DNA of 64,000 nucleotides from Winogradskyella marincola. Lineage in GTDB: Bacteria > Bacteroidota > Bacteroidia > Flavobacteriales > Flavobacteriaceae. Positions 54,874-63,370 of this stretch are shown piece by piece. Within the stretch, counting starts at the first letter, position 1, and each line of letters opens with the position of its first letter. The stretch lies in the NCBI RefSeq assembly GCF_029624125.1, contig NZ_JARSBN010000002.1, forward strand, positions 1-64,000, given 5' to 3'. A model generated the notes under the pieces. That model had not been told where the DNA came from. It ran no database searches and worked only from the letters and a program-made list of their open reading frames with translations. The position numbers and the translations under genes were made by a program.

Positions 54874-54904
54874 CAAATTTAATACAAAAGTTGTATTAAG
54901 CAAA
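54874..54904 (-). promoter_or_regulatory. Promoter of tRNA-Gln
   Basis: Minus-strand TTTG (54904-54901), 19-nt spacer, TAAATTTG (54881-54874), 19 nt before the tRNA 5' end. It is a full consensus promoter, and its spacer is almost entirely an inverted repeat. Confidence 0.8.
54879..54899. promoter_or_regulatory. 21-bp inverted repeat inside the tRNA-Gln promoter spacer
   Basis: Arms TTAATACAA (54879-54887) and TTGTATTAA (54891-54899) with a 3-nt spacer AAG, perfect over 9 bp. Placed between the -33 and -7 boxes, where a bound repressor would block RNA polymerase. Also about 110 nt upstream of the DUF2723 gene on the other strand. Confidence 0.6.
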
Positions 54905-55006
54905 AAAAAGTAAAAAAATAATTGAAATTACTTAACGTTAACTTAAAAATGTAGGCATTACTATAATAATTAGTAAATTCGCCAGCATCATTAACCAAGG
55001 TTTTCA

Positions 55007-58000
55007 ATGACAGATTTTAACTTTAAAAAGTGGAATAACGTATTAGCATGGCTAGTATTTGCAATCTCTTGTACAGTCTATGCGCTAACTGTAGAACCAA
55101 CAGTAAGCTTTTGGGATGCAGGAGAATACATCTTAACATCATCTAAATTACAGGTTGGTCATCCACCAGGAGCACCATTGTTTCAAATGATGGGAGCTTT
55201 CTTTTCTATTTTTGCTTTAGAACCTTCACAAATTGGTATGATTATGAATTTAATGAGTGCTGTAGCAAGTGCTTTCACCATTTTATTCATGTTTAAAACC
55301 ATAAGTCTTTTATTAGTAAAACTTGTAAAATATAATGAAGATCCTTCTCAAGGTAAAGGACTAGCCATATTAGGCAGTGCTTTTGTGGGTAGTTTAGCTT
55401 TTACGTTTACAGACTCTTTTTGGTTTAATGCTGTTGAGACCGAAGTCTATGCCATGGCTACGCTTATAATGTCTATAATGTTCTATTTAGCGTTGCGCTG
55501 GGAACAAGACATGCATAAGCCAAGAGGTAACAAATGGCTAATTCTTATTGCTTTTGTTATTGGTCTTTCGTTTGGAGTTCACTTTATGGGATTACTAACT
55601 ATACCTGCTATTGGCCTTATATACTACTTTAAGAATTACAAAACGATAACCGTTAAAAACTTTATTTTAGCAAACGTTGCTTCTGCCGCTATACTTTTGT
55701 TTATTTTCAAATTATTATTGCCATCTACTTTAAAACTCTTTGGTAATTTAGAAGTGTTTTTTGTAAACTCTATAGGATTACCATTCAATTCTGGAACTAT
55801 CATTACAGGCCTCTTGGTGATTGCCTTGTTCTACTTTGGACTAAATTATACTCGTAAAAAAGGATTTATTCACCTTAACACATTGGCACTATGCCTTATG
55901 TTTATTTTTATTGGGTTTTCTTCTTGGATGATGCTACCTATCAGAGCTAATGCAAATGTAATTATTAACGAGAATGATCCGTCTGATGCCAGAGAATTAT
56001 TAGCTTACTATAACTTAGAACAATATCCAGAAACCCATTTGTTTTACGGACCACAGTTTACCGAAATCTATTCTGGAGCGGATAAAGATGAGCCTTTTGT
56101 TAATGACAAAAAGAACTACGAACGTGACGAAAAAACCGGAAAATACATAATCATTAACGAGTGGGAAGGCACTAAACAAAACTACAACCATGAGCATGCT
56201 TCTATACTACCAAGAATGTGGAGTAGTGAACATGCTGAAAATTATATGATGTTTGCTGGGTTAATTGATTTTAAAATAAACCCAAATCTTCAAAAAAATG
56301 CTTTTGATGAAGCATACAATGTCTTTATGAACGATGCATTAAGACAAGGTTTAGGCGAAGCTGAAGCAGACCAAATCGCTACTGAACAAGCAAGCTCATA
56401 CGCTTTACAAGAAAAACGTCGTTTTGACCAAGTTGTCAACGATTTTAGAACGCGTATAAAAAAAGGTGAAATAGACTACGAAGGCTATGACAAATTCTTA
56501 AGACGATACGGACAACAATACCTAATTGTAGAGCAACCTTCTTTTGCAGATAATATTACCTATATGCTCCAATACCAATTTGGTTACATGTATTGGCGTT
56601 ATTTTATGTGGAATTTTACCGGAAGACAAAACGATATTCAGGGTAAATACGACGATTTTAATGGTAATTGGATTTCTGGAATTAAGTTTATTGACGAATT
56701 GCACCTAGGTGTATCTCAAGACAACTTACCTACAGAAGTTTTAGAAAATAAAGCCAGAAACACGTATTACTTCTTACCATTATTACTCGGTATAGTTGGA
56801 TTTTTGTTCTTATTGTATACAGATGCTAAACGTTTTTGGGTTTTACTAGTTTTCTTTTTAATGACTGGTTTAGCAATTCAATTTTACACTAACATTAGAC
56901 CTTTTGAGCCTCGTGAACGTGATTACTCGGTAGTTGGATCTTTCTATGTGTTTGCCATTTGGATTGGCTTTGGAGTTTATGCCATCTACGATCTTTTAAA
57001 ATCTAGCATAAAAACAAAATTATTAGCTCCTGCCGTTACAATCGCATGTTTAGTTATTGTACCAGGTGTTTTAGCGGCTAACAATTGGGATGACCATGAT
57101 CGCTCAGGAAAATATACAGCCAATGCAATGGCAAGAAAGTATTTAGAATCTTGTGCACCAAATGCCATTCTATTTACCATTGGAGATAACGACTCCTTCC
57201 CATTGTGGTACTTACAAGAAATTGAAGGTGTAAGAACAGATGTTCGTGTGGTTAACACAAGTTTATTTCAAACAGATTGGTATATAGATCAAATGAAACG
57301 AAAGGCCTACGAAAGCGATCCTATTCCTTCAAAATTGACCCACGATAAGTATAGAGGTAGCAATAGAGATATTACAATCTACAGAGAGATTACTAGAAAA
57401 ATTGCAAACGACACTTTAGACATCAAAGAGTTTATGGACTTTATAACCAGTGACAGACCAGACACTAAGTTTGAACATGTTGTAAAAGCTCAAGGTGAAG
57501 ATCCTAGACAATATCCTAAACACATTCTTAACACTAATTATTTCCCAACAAGGCATATCAGTATTCCTGTTAATAAAGACCAAGTTCTTAAAAACGGTAT
57601 TGTTAAAGCCAAAGATTTGGATAAAGTTGAAGACAAAATTTATGCTGAGATAGAAGGAAGTTATATCTACAAAAACAGATTATTAATGTTAGATATTTTA
57701 GCAAATAATAATTGGGAGCGTCCAATCTACTTTACTGGTGGAGCCTTTGGTGCAGAAGACTATGTTTGGCTTAAAGATTACCTACAATTAGATGGCATGT
57801 GTTACAAACTAGTACCGATAAAAACACCTGTAGACAGAGCTAACCCTTACGATATGGGACGTGTTGACTCTGAACTTATGTACAACATGGTGAAAAAATG
57901 GAATTGGGGAGGAAGCGGCGAAGACATCTATCACGACATTGAAAGTAGAAGAAACGGTATTACATACAGAGGTAATTTAGCACGATTAATAGAAGCTCTT

Positions 58001-58456
58001 ATCAATGAAGATAAGTTAAAAGAAGCTGAAGAGATTGCAGATATTGCCATGGAAAAAATGCCTGTAGATAAATTTGGATACCACTCACTTTTAGAACCAT
58101 ACATAAGCGCTTATTACGAGGTCGGAAATACCGAAAAAGGAAGAGCTTTATACAAAGATGTAGCAAAAGTTTATCAAGAAAACTTAGTGTACTATGGAGG
58201 CTTAGAAGAATACGATCAAATAAGATTAATTGATGACATATATCTAGACATACAACGCTACAGAGCCTTAGTAGACCTTCTGGTAATATATAACGACAAA
58301 GACTTTGCTTTAGAGGAAACCAAGAAGTTTAACAGCTACCTAAGCCTACTTAAACTTATGGATTCTGCCGAGCAAGAAGAACAACCAAGAGACGATATAG
58401 ACATTAATACTATTTTAAACGATACAATTAAAGATTCTATTACTCCTGAAGAATAA
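55007..58456 (+). CDS. DUF2723/GT117 membrane glycosyltransferase (GT-C fold)
   Basis: 1149 aa. The N-terminal half has about ten to twelve membrane helices starting with the DUF2723 hallmark EPTVSFWDAGEYILTSSKLQVGHPPGAPLFQMMGAF; the WDAGE acidic motif in the first periplasmic loop is where GT-C enzymes hold catalytic residues. A second membrane block lies near 585-690, with RPFEPRERDYSVVGSFYVF. The C-terminal ~450 residues are soluble, with GDNDSFPLWYLQ and helical TPR-like repeats near the end (about 1000-1110). Family members are annotated as protein O-glycosyltransferases in Bacteroidota; the acceptor is unknown. The polysaccharide deacetylase gene starts 6 nt downstream. One-mismatch -7 box TAAATTCG at 54974-54981. 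Confidence 0.93.
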   Translation: MTDFNFKKWNNVLAWLVFAISCTVYALTVEPTVSFWDAGEYILTSSKLQVGHPPGAPLFQMMGAFFSIFALEPSQIGMIMNLMSAVASAFTILFMFKTISLLLVKLVKYNEDPSQGKGLAILGSAFVGSLAFTFTDSFWFNAVETEVYAMATLIMSIMFYLALRWEQDMHKPRGNKWLILIAFVIGLSFGVHFMGLLTIPAIGLIYYFKNYKTITVKNFILANVASAAILLFIFKLLLPSTLKLFGNLEVFFVNSIGLPFNSGTIITGLLVIALFYFGLNYTRKKGFIHLNTLALCLMFIFIGFSSWMMLPIRANANVIINENDPSDARELLAYYNLEQYPETHLFYGPQFTEIYSGADKDEPFVNDKKNYERDEKTGKYIIINEWEGTKQNYNHEHASILPRMWSSEHAENYMMFAGLIDFKINPNLQKNAFDEAYNVFMNDALRQGLGEAEADQIATEQASSYALQEKRRFDQVVNDFRTRIKKGEIDYEGYDKFLRRYGQQYLIVEQPSFADNITYMLQYQFGYMYWRYFMWNFTGRQNDIQGKYDDFNGNWISGIKFIDELHLGVSQDNLPTEVLENKARNTYYFLPLLLGIVGFLFLLYTDAKRFWVLLVFFLMTGLAIQFYTNIRPFEPRERDYSVVGSFYVFAIWIGFGVYAIYDLLKSSIKTKLLAPAVTIACLVIVPGVLAANNWDDHDRSGKYTANAMARKYLESCAPNAILFTIGDNDSFPLWYLQEIEGVRTDVRVVNTSLFQTDWYIDQMKRKAYESDPIPSKLTHDKYRGSNRDITIYREITRKIANDTLDIKEFMDFITSDRPDTKFEHVVKAQGEDPRQYPKHILNTNYFPTRHISIPVNKDQVLKNGIVKAKDLDKVEDKIYAEIEGSYIYKNRLLMLDILANNNWERPIYFTGGAFGAEDYVWLKDYLQLDGMCYKLVPIKTPVDRANPYDMGRVDSELMYNMVKKWNWGGSGEDIYHDIESRRNGITYRGNLARLIEALINEDKLKEAEEIADIAMEKMPVDKFGYHSLLEPYISAYYEVGNTEKGRALYKDVAKVYQENLVYYGGLEEYDQIRLIDDIYLDIQRYRALVDLLVIYNDKDFALEETKKFNSYLSLLKLMDSAEQEEQPRDDIDINTILNDTIKDSITPEE

Positions 58457-58462
58457 AAACTA

Positions 58463-59119
58463 ATGCAGATTATTCCAGCCAAAACACCAGGATTTGTAAA
58501 AGCATTATTCCCAAATTTTGTCTGGAATATCAACACACCAAACAAAGAGCTTTATCTAACCTTTGATGATGGACCCACGCCCGAAATTACAGATTGGGTA
58601 CTTTCTACATTAGAAGAATACAATGCTAAAGCAACGTTTTTTTGCATAGGCAATAACATTGAGAAACATCCAGAAATCTTTCAAAGAATCATTAATTACG
58701 GACACGCTGTAGGCAACCACACTTTTAATCATCTTAAAGGCTGGAAACACCAAACTGAGGATTATATTAATGATGTTATTAAAACTGAAAGCTTCATAAA
58801 AAAGCACAAGCTTAATAGTAATGAAAAGTTATTTAGACCTCCTTATGGAAAATTCAAATCAAAACAGAGCAAAAAGATTTTAGAACTAGACTACAAAGTC
58901 ATTATGTGGGACGTTATTTCTTATGATTGGGATAAATCAATATCTGAAGAAAATTGCCTAAAAAATGTAACATCTACTGCAAAAAATGGTAGTATTATCA
59001 TTTTTCATGATAGCGTAAAAGCATACAAAAACCTAAAATATGCCTTACCTAAAGTTTTAGAATATTATAGTAAAAAAGGATTTGCGTTTAAGGCTTTATC
59101 TAGAGATACTCTTGAATAA
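58463..59119 (+). CDS. Polysaccharide deacetylase (NodB/CE4 family)
   Basis: 218 aa. The CE4 motifs are present: TFDDGPTP (motif 1, with catalytic base Asp and metal Asp), GNHTFNHLKGW (motif 2, metal His pair), RPPYGKF (motif 3), and the late VIIFHDS-like block SIIIFHDSVKAYKN. No signal peptide or membrane helix is visible, so substrate access is unclear; a cytoplasmic or lipid-linked substrate is possible. Cotranscribed with the DUF2723 gene. The last 20 bp overlap convergently with the thioredoxin-like gene. Confidence 0.94.
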   Translation: MQIIPAKTPGFVKALFPNFVWNINTPNKELYLTFDDGPTPEITDWVLSTLEEYNAKATFFCIGNNIEKHPEIFQRIINYGHAVGNHTFNHLKGWKHQTEDYINDVIKTESFIKKHKLNSNEKLFRPPYGKFKSKQSKKILELDYKVIMWDVISYDWDKSISEENCLKNVTSTAKNGSIIIFHDSVKAYKNLKYALPKVLEYYSKKGFAFKALSRDTLE

Positions 59120-59396
59120 TACTTATTAAAGTAGCAACATCTTGCCCACCGCTGTGACGCCATTTCATCTCGCCATTTTTGTAGATTATTAAAGTAGGCA
59201 AACCCTTTACTCGCAATGCTTCTGCCAGCTCTCTGTTTTTATCAACATCTATCTTAATAACCTTAGCCTTATCACCTAATGCTGCAGCAACATCTCTAAG
59301 TATAGGATGCATAGCTATAGATTGGTCATTCCACTCTGTGTAGAAGTCTAATAGTACCGGAATATCGACATCTATTAATTCCCCAAATTTTGACAT
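59100..59396 (-). CDS. Thioredoxin-fold protein lacking the CxxC active site
   Basis: 98 aa, single thioredoxin domain. The fold markers are intact: LLDFYTEWND at the place of the active site, KVIKIDVDKNRELAEALRVKGLPTLIIYKNGE with the cis-Pro loop, and a C-terminal helix. The usual WCGPC is WNDQSI, with no cysteine anywhere in the protein, so it cannot act as a disulfide reductase. It may be a binding or scaffold protein. Its 3' end overlaps the deacetylase gene by 20 bp. Confidence 0.93.
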   Translation of the reverse strand: MSKFGELIDVDIPVLLDFYTEWNDQSIAMHPILRDVAAALGDKAKVIKIDVDKNRELAEALRVKGLPTLIIYKNGEMKWRHSGGQDVATLISIIQEYL

Positions 59397-59412
59397 ACAT
59401 TATATTTTTAGT

Positions 59413-59420
59413 CAAACTTA
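59413..59420 (-). promoter_or_regulatory. Candidate -7 element TAAGTTTG of the thioredoxin-like gene
   Basis: Perfect TAnnTTTG match, 16 nt before the ATG at 59396; no -33 box at the ideal distance. Confidence 0.45.
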
Positions 59421-59503
59421 TTCAACTAACCTCTTAAACTTATGAGTAAAAAAAACACAACAGATTAGTTACGAACTATATAAAAATAAGCATTTCTTTA
59501 CAA

Positions 59504-60730
59504 TTATGCTTGTTTTGTTCCTTTTTTGAGCTCTATTACAGTAATTTCTGGCCATATACCAACTCTGCCTGGATAACCAAGATAACCAAAACCTCTATTA
59601 ACATTTATATATTGACCAAGAGCTTCATATATTCCTGCCCATTGCTTGTAGCGCCATTTTACAGGACTCCATTTTATCCAACCAGGAATTTCTATACCAA
59701 ACTGCATTCCGTGCGTATGACCACTCAAGGTTAAATGATAATGGTACGTATCATTTACCACTTGCGCATCCCAATGACTCGGATCATGAGACATTAAAAT
59801 TTTAAAATCATCAGAATTAATCTGCGACGAAGCCTTTTTAAGATCTCCTTTTTGCTTGAAGCCTTTTCCCCAATTTTCAACTCCAACGATAGCTATTTTT
59901 TCACCATTTCTTTCTAAATATCTATGCTCGTTGAGTAAAAGATCAAAACCAATTTCTCTTTGTATATCTTTTAAATCTTCAAGATTTTTTGCTTTTTCTG
60001 CTGAGGAATCCCAATCCACATAATCACCATAATCATGATTTCCCAAAACAGAATATTTTCCGTCTTTAGCCTTTAGTCTACTAAAAGTAGTTTTCCAAGG
60101 TAACATCTCTGAAGCTTTATTATTTACCATATCACCTGTAAATAATATAACATCAGATTTCTGATCATTTATTAGATCAATAGCATATTCAATTTTCTCC
60201 TTGTTATCAAAACTTCCAGAATGTATATCGCTGATTTGTGTTAGTCGATAACCATCAAAAGCCTCTGGTAAATCTTCAAAGTGCAGTGTATAATTCAAAA
60301 CTCTAAAATTATACTTACCCTTATACATACCATACAATAATGATGCAAATGGTATTGCAGCTAGTCCTAGACCTATTTGGCTAATAAACTTACGTCTTCC
60401 TGGTATATGAAAAACCTCTTTTTTGGCAATAAACTTATCATACAAACCAAAAATTCCTCTAATGATATCTTCGCCCAAAAGTATAGGTACAAGCACAAGA
60501 TTTAGAGACATAAAAGTTAATAAAAAACCAAAAGCATAACTTTTTAAAGGGCTTAATACCCTACCTTCATTCACTACCGTAAATTGAAGAATAAAATTAC
60601 CAACTACAACGACAGCAATTGCAATAAATAAGTAATGAATCCACGTTTGCTTTGTCACAGTCTTAATGGCCTGAAAACCGTAAACTGTAAGTAAAATATA
60701 TAGTATAATAAAAATTATCCATCTTGTCAT
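59504..60730 (-). CDS. Membrane-anchored metallophosphoesterase
   Basis: 408 aa. Four N-terminal membrane helices (about 3-20, 31-50, 62-85, and one at 115-135). The calcineurin-like domain (about 155-405) has all metal-binding motifs: SDIHSG, FTGDMVNN, LGNHDYG, MSHDPSHW and LSGHTHG. Just before the fourth helix is GRRKFISQIGLG (RR at 112-113), which resembles a twin-arginine motif and is known from YkuE-like phosphoesterases. Substrate unknown; homologues are often linked to lipid A or UDP-diacylglucosamine-type chemistry, but that is not shown here. Confidence 0.93.
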   Translation of the reverse strand: MTRWIIFIILYILLTVYGFQAIKTVTKQTWIHYLFIAIAVVVVGNFILQFTVVNEGRVLSPLKSYAFGFLLTFMSLNLVLVPILLGEDIIRGIFGLYDKFIAKKEVFHIPGRRKFISQIGLGLAAIPFASLLYGMYKGKYNFRVLNYTLHFEDLPEAFDGYRLTQISDIHSGSFDNKEKIEYAIDLINDQKSDVILFTGDMVNNKASEMLPWKTTFSRLKAKDGKYSVLGNHDYGDYVDWDSSAEKAKNLEDLKDIQREIGFDLLLNEHRYLERNGEKIAIVGVENWGKGFKQKGDLKKASSQINSDDFKILMSHDPSHWDAQVVNDTYHYHLTLSGHTHGMQFGIEIPGWIKWSPVKWRYKQWAGIYEALGQYINVNRGFGYLGYPGRVGIWPEITVIELKKGTKQA

Positions 60731-60734
60731 AAGA

Positions 60735-60742
60735 CAAATTTA
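60735..60742 (-). promoter_or_regulatory. Candidate -7 element TAAATTTG directly before the phosphoesterase start
   Basis: Perfect TAnnTTTG match whose last base is 4 nt from the ATG at 60730. If used, the mRNA would be leaderless. No clear -33 box. Confidence 0.4.
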
Positions 60743-60759
60743 AACATATGCACCTGTAC

Positions 60760-63225
60760 TTATCTTATGAAAGTGTTAAAGGTTTTTACAGCTAAATCAT
60801 CCAAACTATTAACCTCTGTTTTAAAATAAACAGTTTTTGATTCATCAGGCATTAAATCGAAAAAATTATCAGAAAAATGACCTTTAGCGTTTGTATACAA
60901 AAACACATCTTTTTGAAGTGTTGACGAAGACAACTCTACAGAAAAACCATCATTAGTTTTAGTGATTATTTTTTGAATTTCGGCTTGATGCAGTTTTAAA
61001 TCTTTTGGTTTTACAAAGTAGAAAAATGATGAATCACCATTGAAAGTTGAAACTAAAACAGTTTCGCCTTTATTGAAGTTTAAGGCTTTTAAATCTAATT
61101 CAAATTTTACTTCACTTGAAAGTGGCTTGACCGATATTTGCTCTTCGTTAGACCAAATAACTTTGCCTGAAAAATTCATTAGTTTCAAACTTAGCTTTCC
61201 TGATATATCTTCTAAACCATCATTAACAACCCAGGTTTTTAAAGTTTCATTTTCAACTTTTGAAGACACTAAAATATTTTCAAAACTTCTTTTAGCCTTA
61301 TAATGTAAGGCTTTCCAATTACCAAAATAATCGATACTACTCCATGAAACCGCTGGCCAGCAATCATTGAGTTGCCAGTATAGTGTACCCATATTATAAG
61401 GTTTTGCACGTCTATGTGCTTCAATACCTTTAGTGATGCCGTAAGCTTGTACTAATTGACTCATATATACATAATCTTCCGCTGAATCAGGCACAGGAAA
61501 ATCGCGTTGCATATAAGTTTCTATAATTTGAAATCCTCTAGAATGCTTTTGATGATTTTTAAAACCTTCAGAAGTAATATCTATACTATCCTTTTGATTT
61601 ATGAATTGAATGACCTCGTAACTCGGAAACGACTGAAACCCAAACTCACTCATAAAACGTGGCACATTATCTTCCAGATGTTCAAATGGATAACCATCGT
61701 GCCAAATCCACCAATCGTGCGCATCGCCTTCTGACTTATACAACGGATTGCCTCTTCCATATTTTGGAGACGTTTGCCAGTAACTGGTATTTGAGTATTG
61801 ATTCACTACTTTTGGAAGTATGCTATCAAAAACCTTTATATAATTGTTCCAAATTTCTTCTTTCTCTTCTTCACTTCTGTCGGCTTGCCAACCCCAACGA
61901 TTCCAGCCTTCAGAACTTTCGTTATTACCGCACCAAAGTGCAATAGATGGATGATTTCGCAATCTTTTTACATTCTGCTCAGCTTCTTTAGCAACATTAT
62001 CTAAAAACTCAGTGTCGCCAGGATACATTGCACAGGCAAACATAAAATCTTGCCAGACCAAAATGCCTTTTTCATCGCACAAGTCATAAAACTTATCATC
62101 CTCATAAATGCCACCTCCCCAAACTCTCAGCATATTCATATTGGCATCTACAACATCGCTTAACAACCTTTCGTAATCACTATTTTTTACTTCATTTTGA
62201 AAACTGTGCTGTGGAATATAATTAGCGCCCTTGGCATAAACAGGCACATCGTTGACTTTAAAATAAAAGGATTCGCCATTACTATCTCTTTCGGTAGCCA
62301 ACTCAACAGTTCTCAAACCTTTTTTTACTGAAATACTATCTAAAATTTTTCTGCCATCTTTTACAACAACTTTAATATCGTATAAATATGGTTCGCCTAG
62401 ATTGTGTGGCCACCAAAGTTTTGGGTTTTTTATATCAAAAATAATCTCTGATTTATTTTGGTCTGAATATTCTACATTCAATTTATTATTAACATAAACA
62501 CCATAGGTCAAATTACTTTTATCTTTCGCTTCAACCTTTATATCTAATATGAATTTTGCGATGGAATCTTTCAACTCAATTTGATTTAAAAATGTTTCTC
62601 TAATCTTAAAATCATTCCAAGCCACTAACTTTATCGGTCGCCAAATACCACTTGTATTCAATTTTGGTCCCCAATCCCAACCGTATTGAAATTGTGCTTT
62701 TCTTGTAAAAACACGCTCGCCTTCCGGTAGCTCATATGATAATTTTTCTTGTGCTTCTTTTTCATATTTAGAAGTACTTTCAAAAACTAATCGCAATTCA
62801 TTTTCAGCTTTTAAAAGTGGTTTTACATCTACGTCCCATTTTCTAAATGCGTTGTTAGCTTTTAAAATTAAACTGTCATTTAAATAAACCGAGGCGTAAG
62901 TATCTAGACCATCAAAATTGAGCTCAAAATGTTTTTTCTCGAGCAAGTCTTCGCTTAATGAAAAAGTGGTTTTGTATTCCCAATCGGTTTCTGAAACCCA
63001 TTGTACTTTTTCTTCATTATTACCAATAAAAGGGTCTTCAATAAATTGATGATACAACAAATCTGAAAACACATTTCCCGGAACAGTTGCAGAGTTCCAA
63101 ACGGTATCTGCTACTTTTTTGAATTGCCAATTTTCATTGAGATTAATTGTAGTTGGTAAATCGTGTTTTGGCTGACAGCTGAAACAGAGTAAACAGGTTA
63201 TAAAAAAAACAATAAAATATCTCAT
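60760..63225 (-). CDS. Lipoprotein glycoside hydrolase family 2 (beta-mannosidase-like)
   Basis: 821 aa from the ATG at 63225, which opens a lipoprotein signal (MRYFIVFFITCLLCFSC, Cys about 17). A frame from a TTG at 63270 is rejected because it starts in a palindromic repeat and hides the signal. GH2 domains: sugar-binding (FELNFDGLDTYASVYLN), immunoglobulin-like, and the catalytic TIM barrel with the acid/base Glu in ALWCGNNESSEGW and the nucleophile Glu in RFMSEFGFQSFPS. The WCGNNE sequence is typical of GH2 mannosidases. It likely cleaves beta-mannosides at the cell surface or in the periplasm. The metallophosphoesterase gene lies 29 nt downstream on the same strand. Confidence 0.93.
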   Translation of the reverse strand: MRYFIVFFITCLLCFSCQPKHDLPTTINLNENWQFKKVADTVWNSATVPGNVFSDLLYHQFIEDPFIGNNEEKVQWVSETDWEYKTTFSLSEDLLEKKHFELNFDGLDTYASVYLNDSLILKANNAFRKWDVDVKPLLKAENELRLVFESTSKYEKEAQEKLSYELPEGERVFTRKAQFQYGWDWGPKLNTSGIWRPIKLVAWNDFKIRETFLNQIELKDSIAKFILDIKVEAKDKSNLTYGVYVNNKLNVEYSDQNKSEIIFDIKNPKLWWPHNLGEPYLYDIKVVVKDGRKILDSISVKKGLRTVELATERDSNGESFYFKVNDVPVYAKGANYIPQHSFQNEVKNSDYERLLSDVVDANMNMLRVWGGGIYEDDKFYDLCDEKGILVWQDFMFACAMYPGDTEFLDNVAKEAEQNVKRLRNHPSIALWCGNNESSEGWNRWGWQADRSEEEKEEIWNNYIKVFDSILPKVVNQYSNTSYWQTSPKYGRGNPLYKSEGDAHDWWIWHDGYPFEHLEDNVPRFMSEFGFQSFPSYEVIQFINQKDSIDITSEGFKNHQKHSRGFQIIETYMQRDFPVPDSAEDYVYMSQLVQAYGITKGIEAHRRAKPYNMGTLYWQLNDCWPAVSWSSIDYFGNWKALHYKAKRSFENILVSSKVENETLKTWVVNDGLEDISGKLSLKLMNFSGKVIWSNEEQISVKPLSSEVKFELDLKALNFNKGETVLVSTFNGDSSFFYFVKPKDLKLHQAEIQKIITKTNDGFSVELSSSTLQKDVFLYTNAKGHFSDNFFDLMPDESKTVYFKTEVNSLDDLAVKTFNTFIR

Positions 63226-63265
63226 ATCATAAGTAAAGGCTAGATTGTCTGAAAACTTGAGTTTT

Positions 63266-63290
63266 GTCAATCTGAACTCGATTCAGATCT
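63266..63290. repeat. Dispersed palindromic element, copy B (diverged)
   Basis: ATCTGAA (63270-63276), spacer CTCGA, TTCAGAT (63282-63288), flanked by GTCA at its left. It is in inverted orientation to copy C 30 nt away. It lies in the 145-nt gap between the GH2 gene and cutC. Confidence 0.7.
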
Positions 63291-63319
63291 TAAAAAAACA
63301 CTAAACATAAATTAAAATG

Positions 63320-63346
63320 AGATTCTGAAACAAGTTCAGAATGACA
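63320..63346. repeat. Dispersed palindromic element, copy C
   Basis: ATTCTGAA (63322-63329), spacer ACAAG, TTCAGAAT (63335-63342), flanked by AG and GACA exactly as in copy A at 36714. Confidence 0.8.
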
Positions 63347-63370
63347 CTTCGCTATTTCTAAGAACCTAGA

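Noticed and set aside
54932-54941. 10-bp palindrome TTAACGTTAA upstream of the DUF2723 gene
   Set aside because: Short and AT-rich, not extended symmetrically; too weak to call an operator.
63226-63270. 15-residue extension of the GH2 protein from a TTG
   Set aside because: It begins inside a palindromic repeat and would bury the lipoprotein signal that starts at the ATG 63225.
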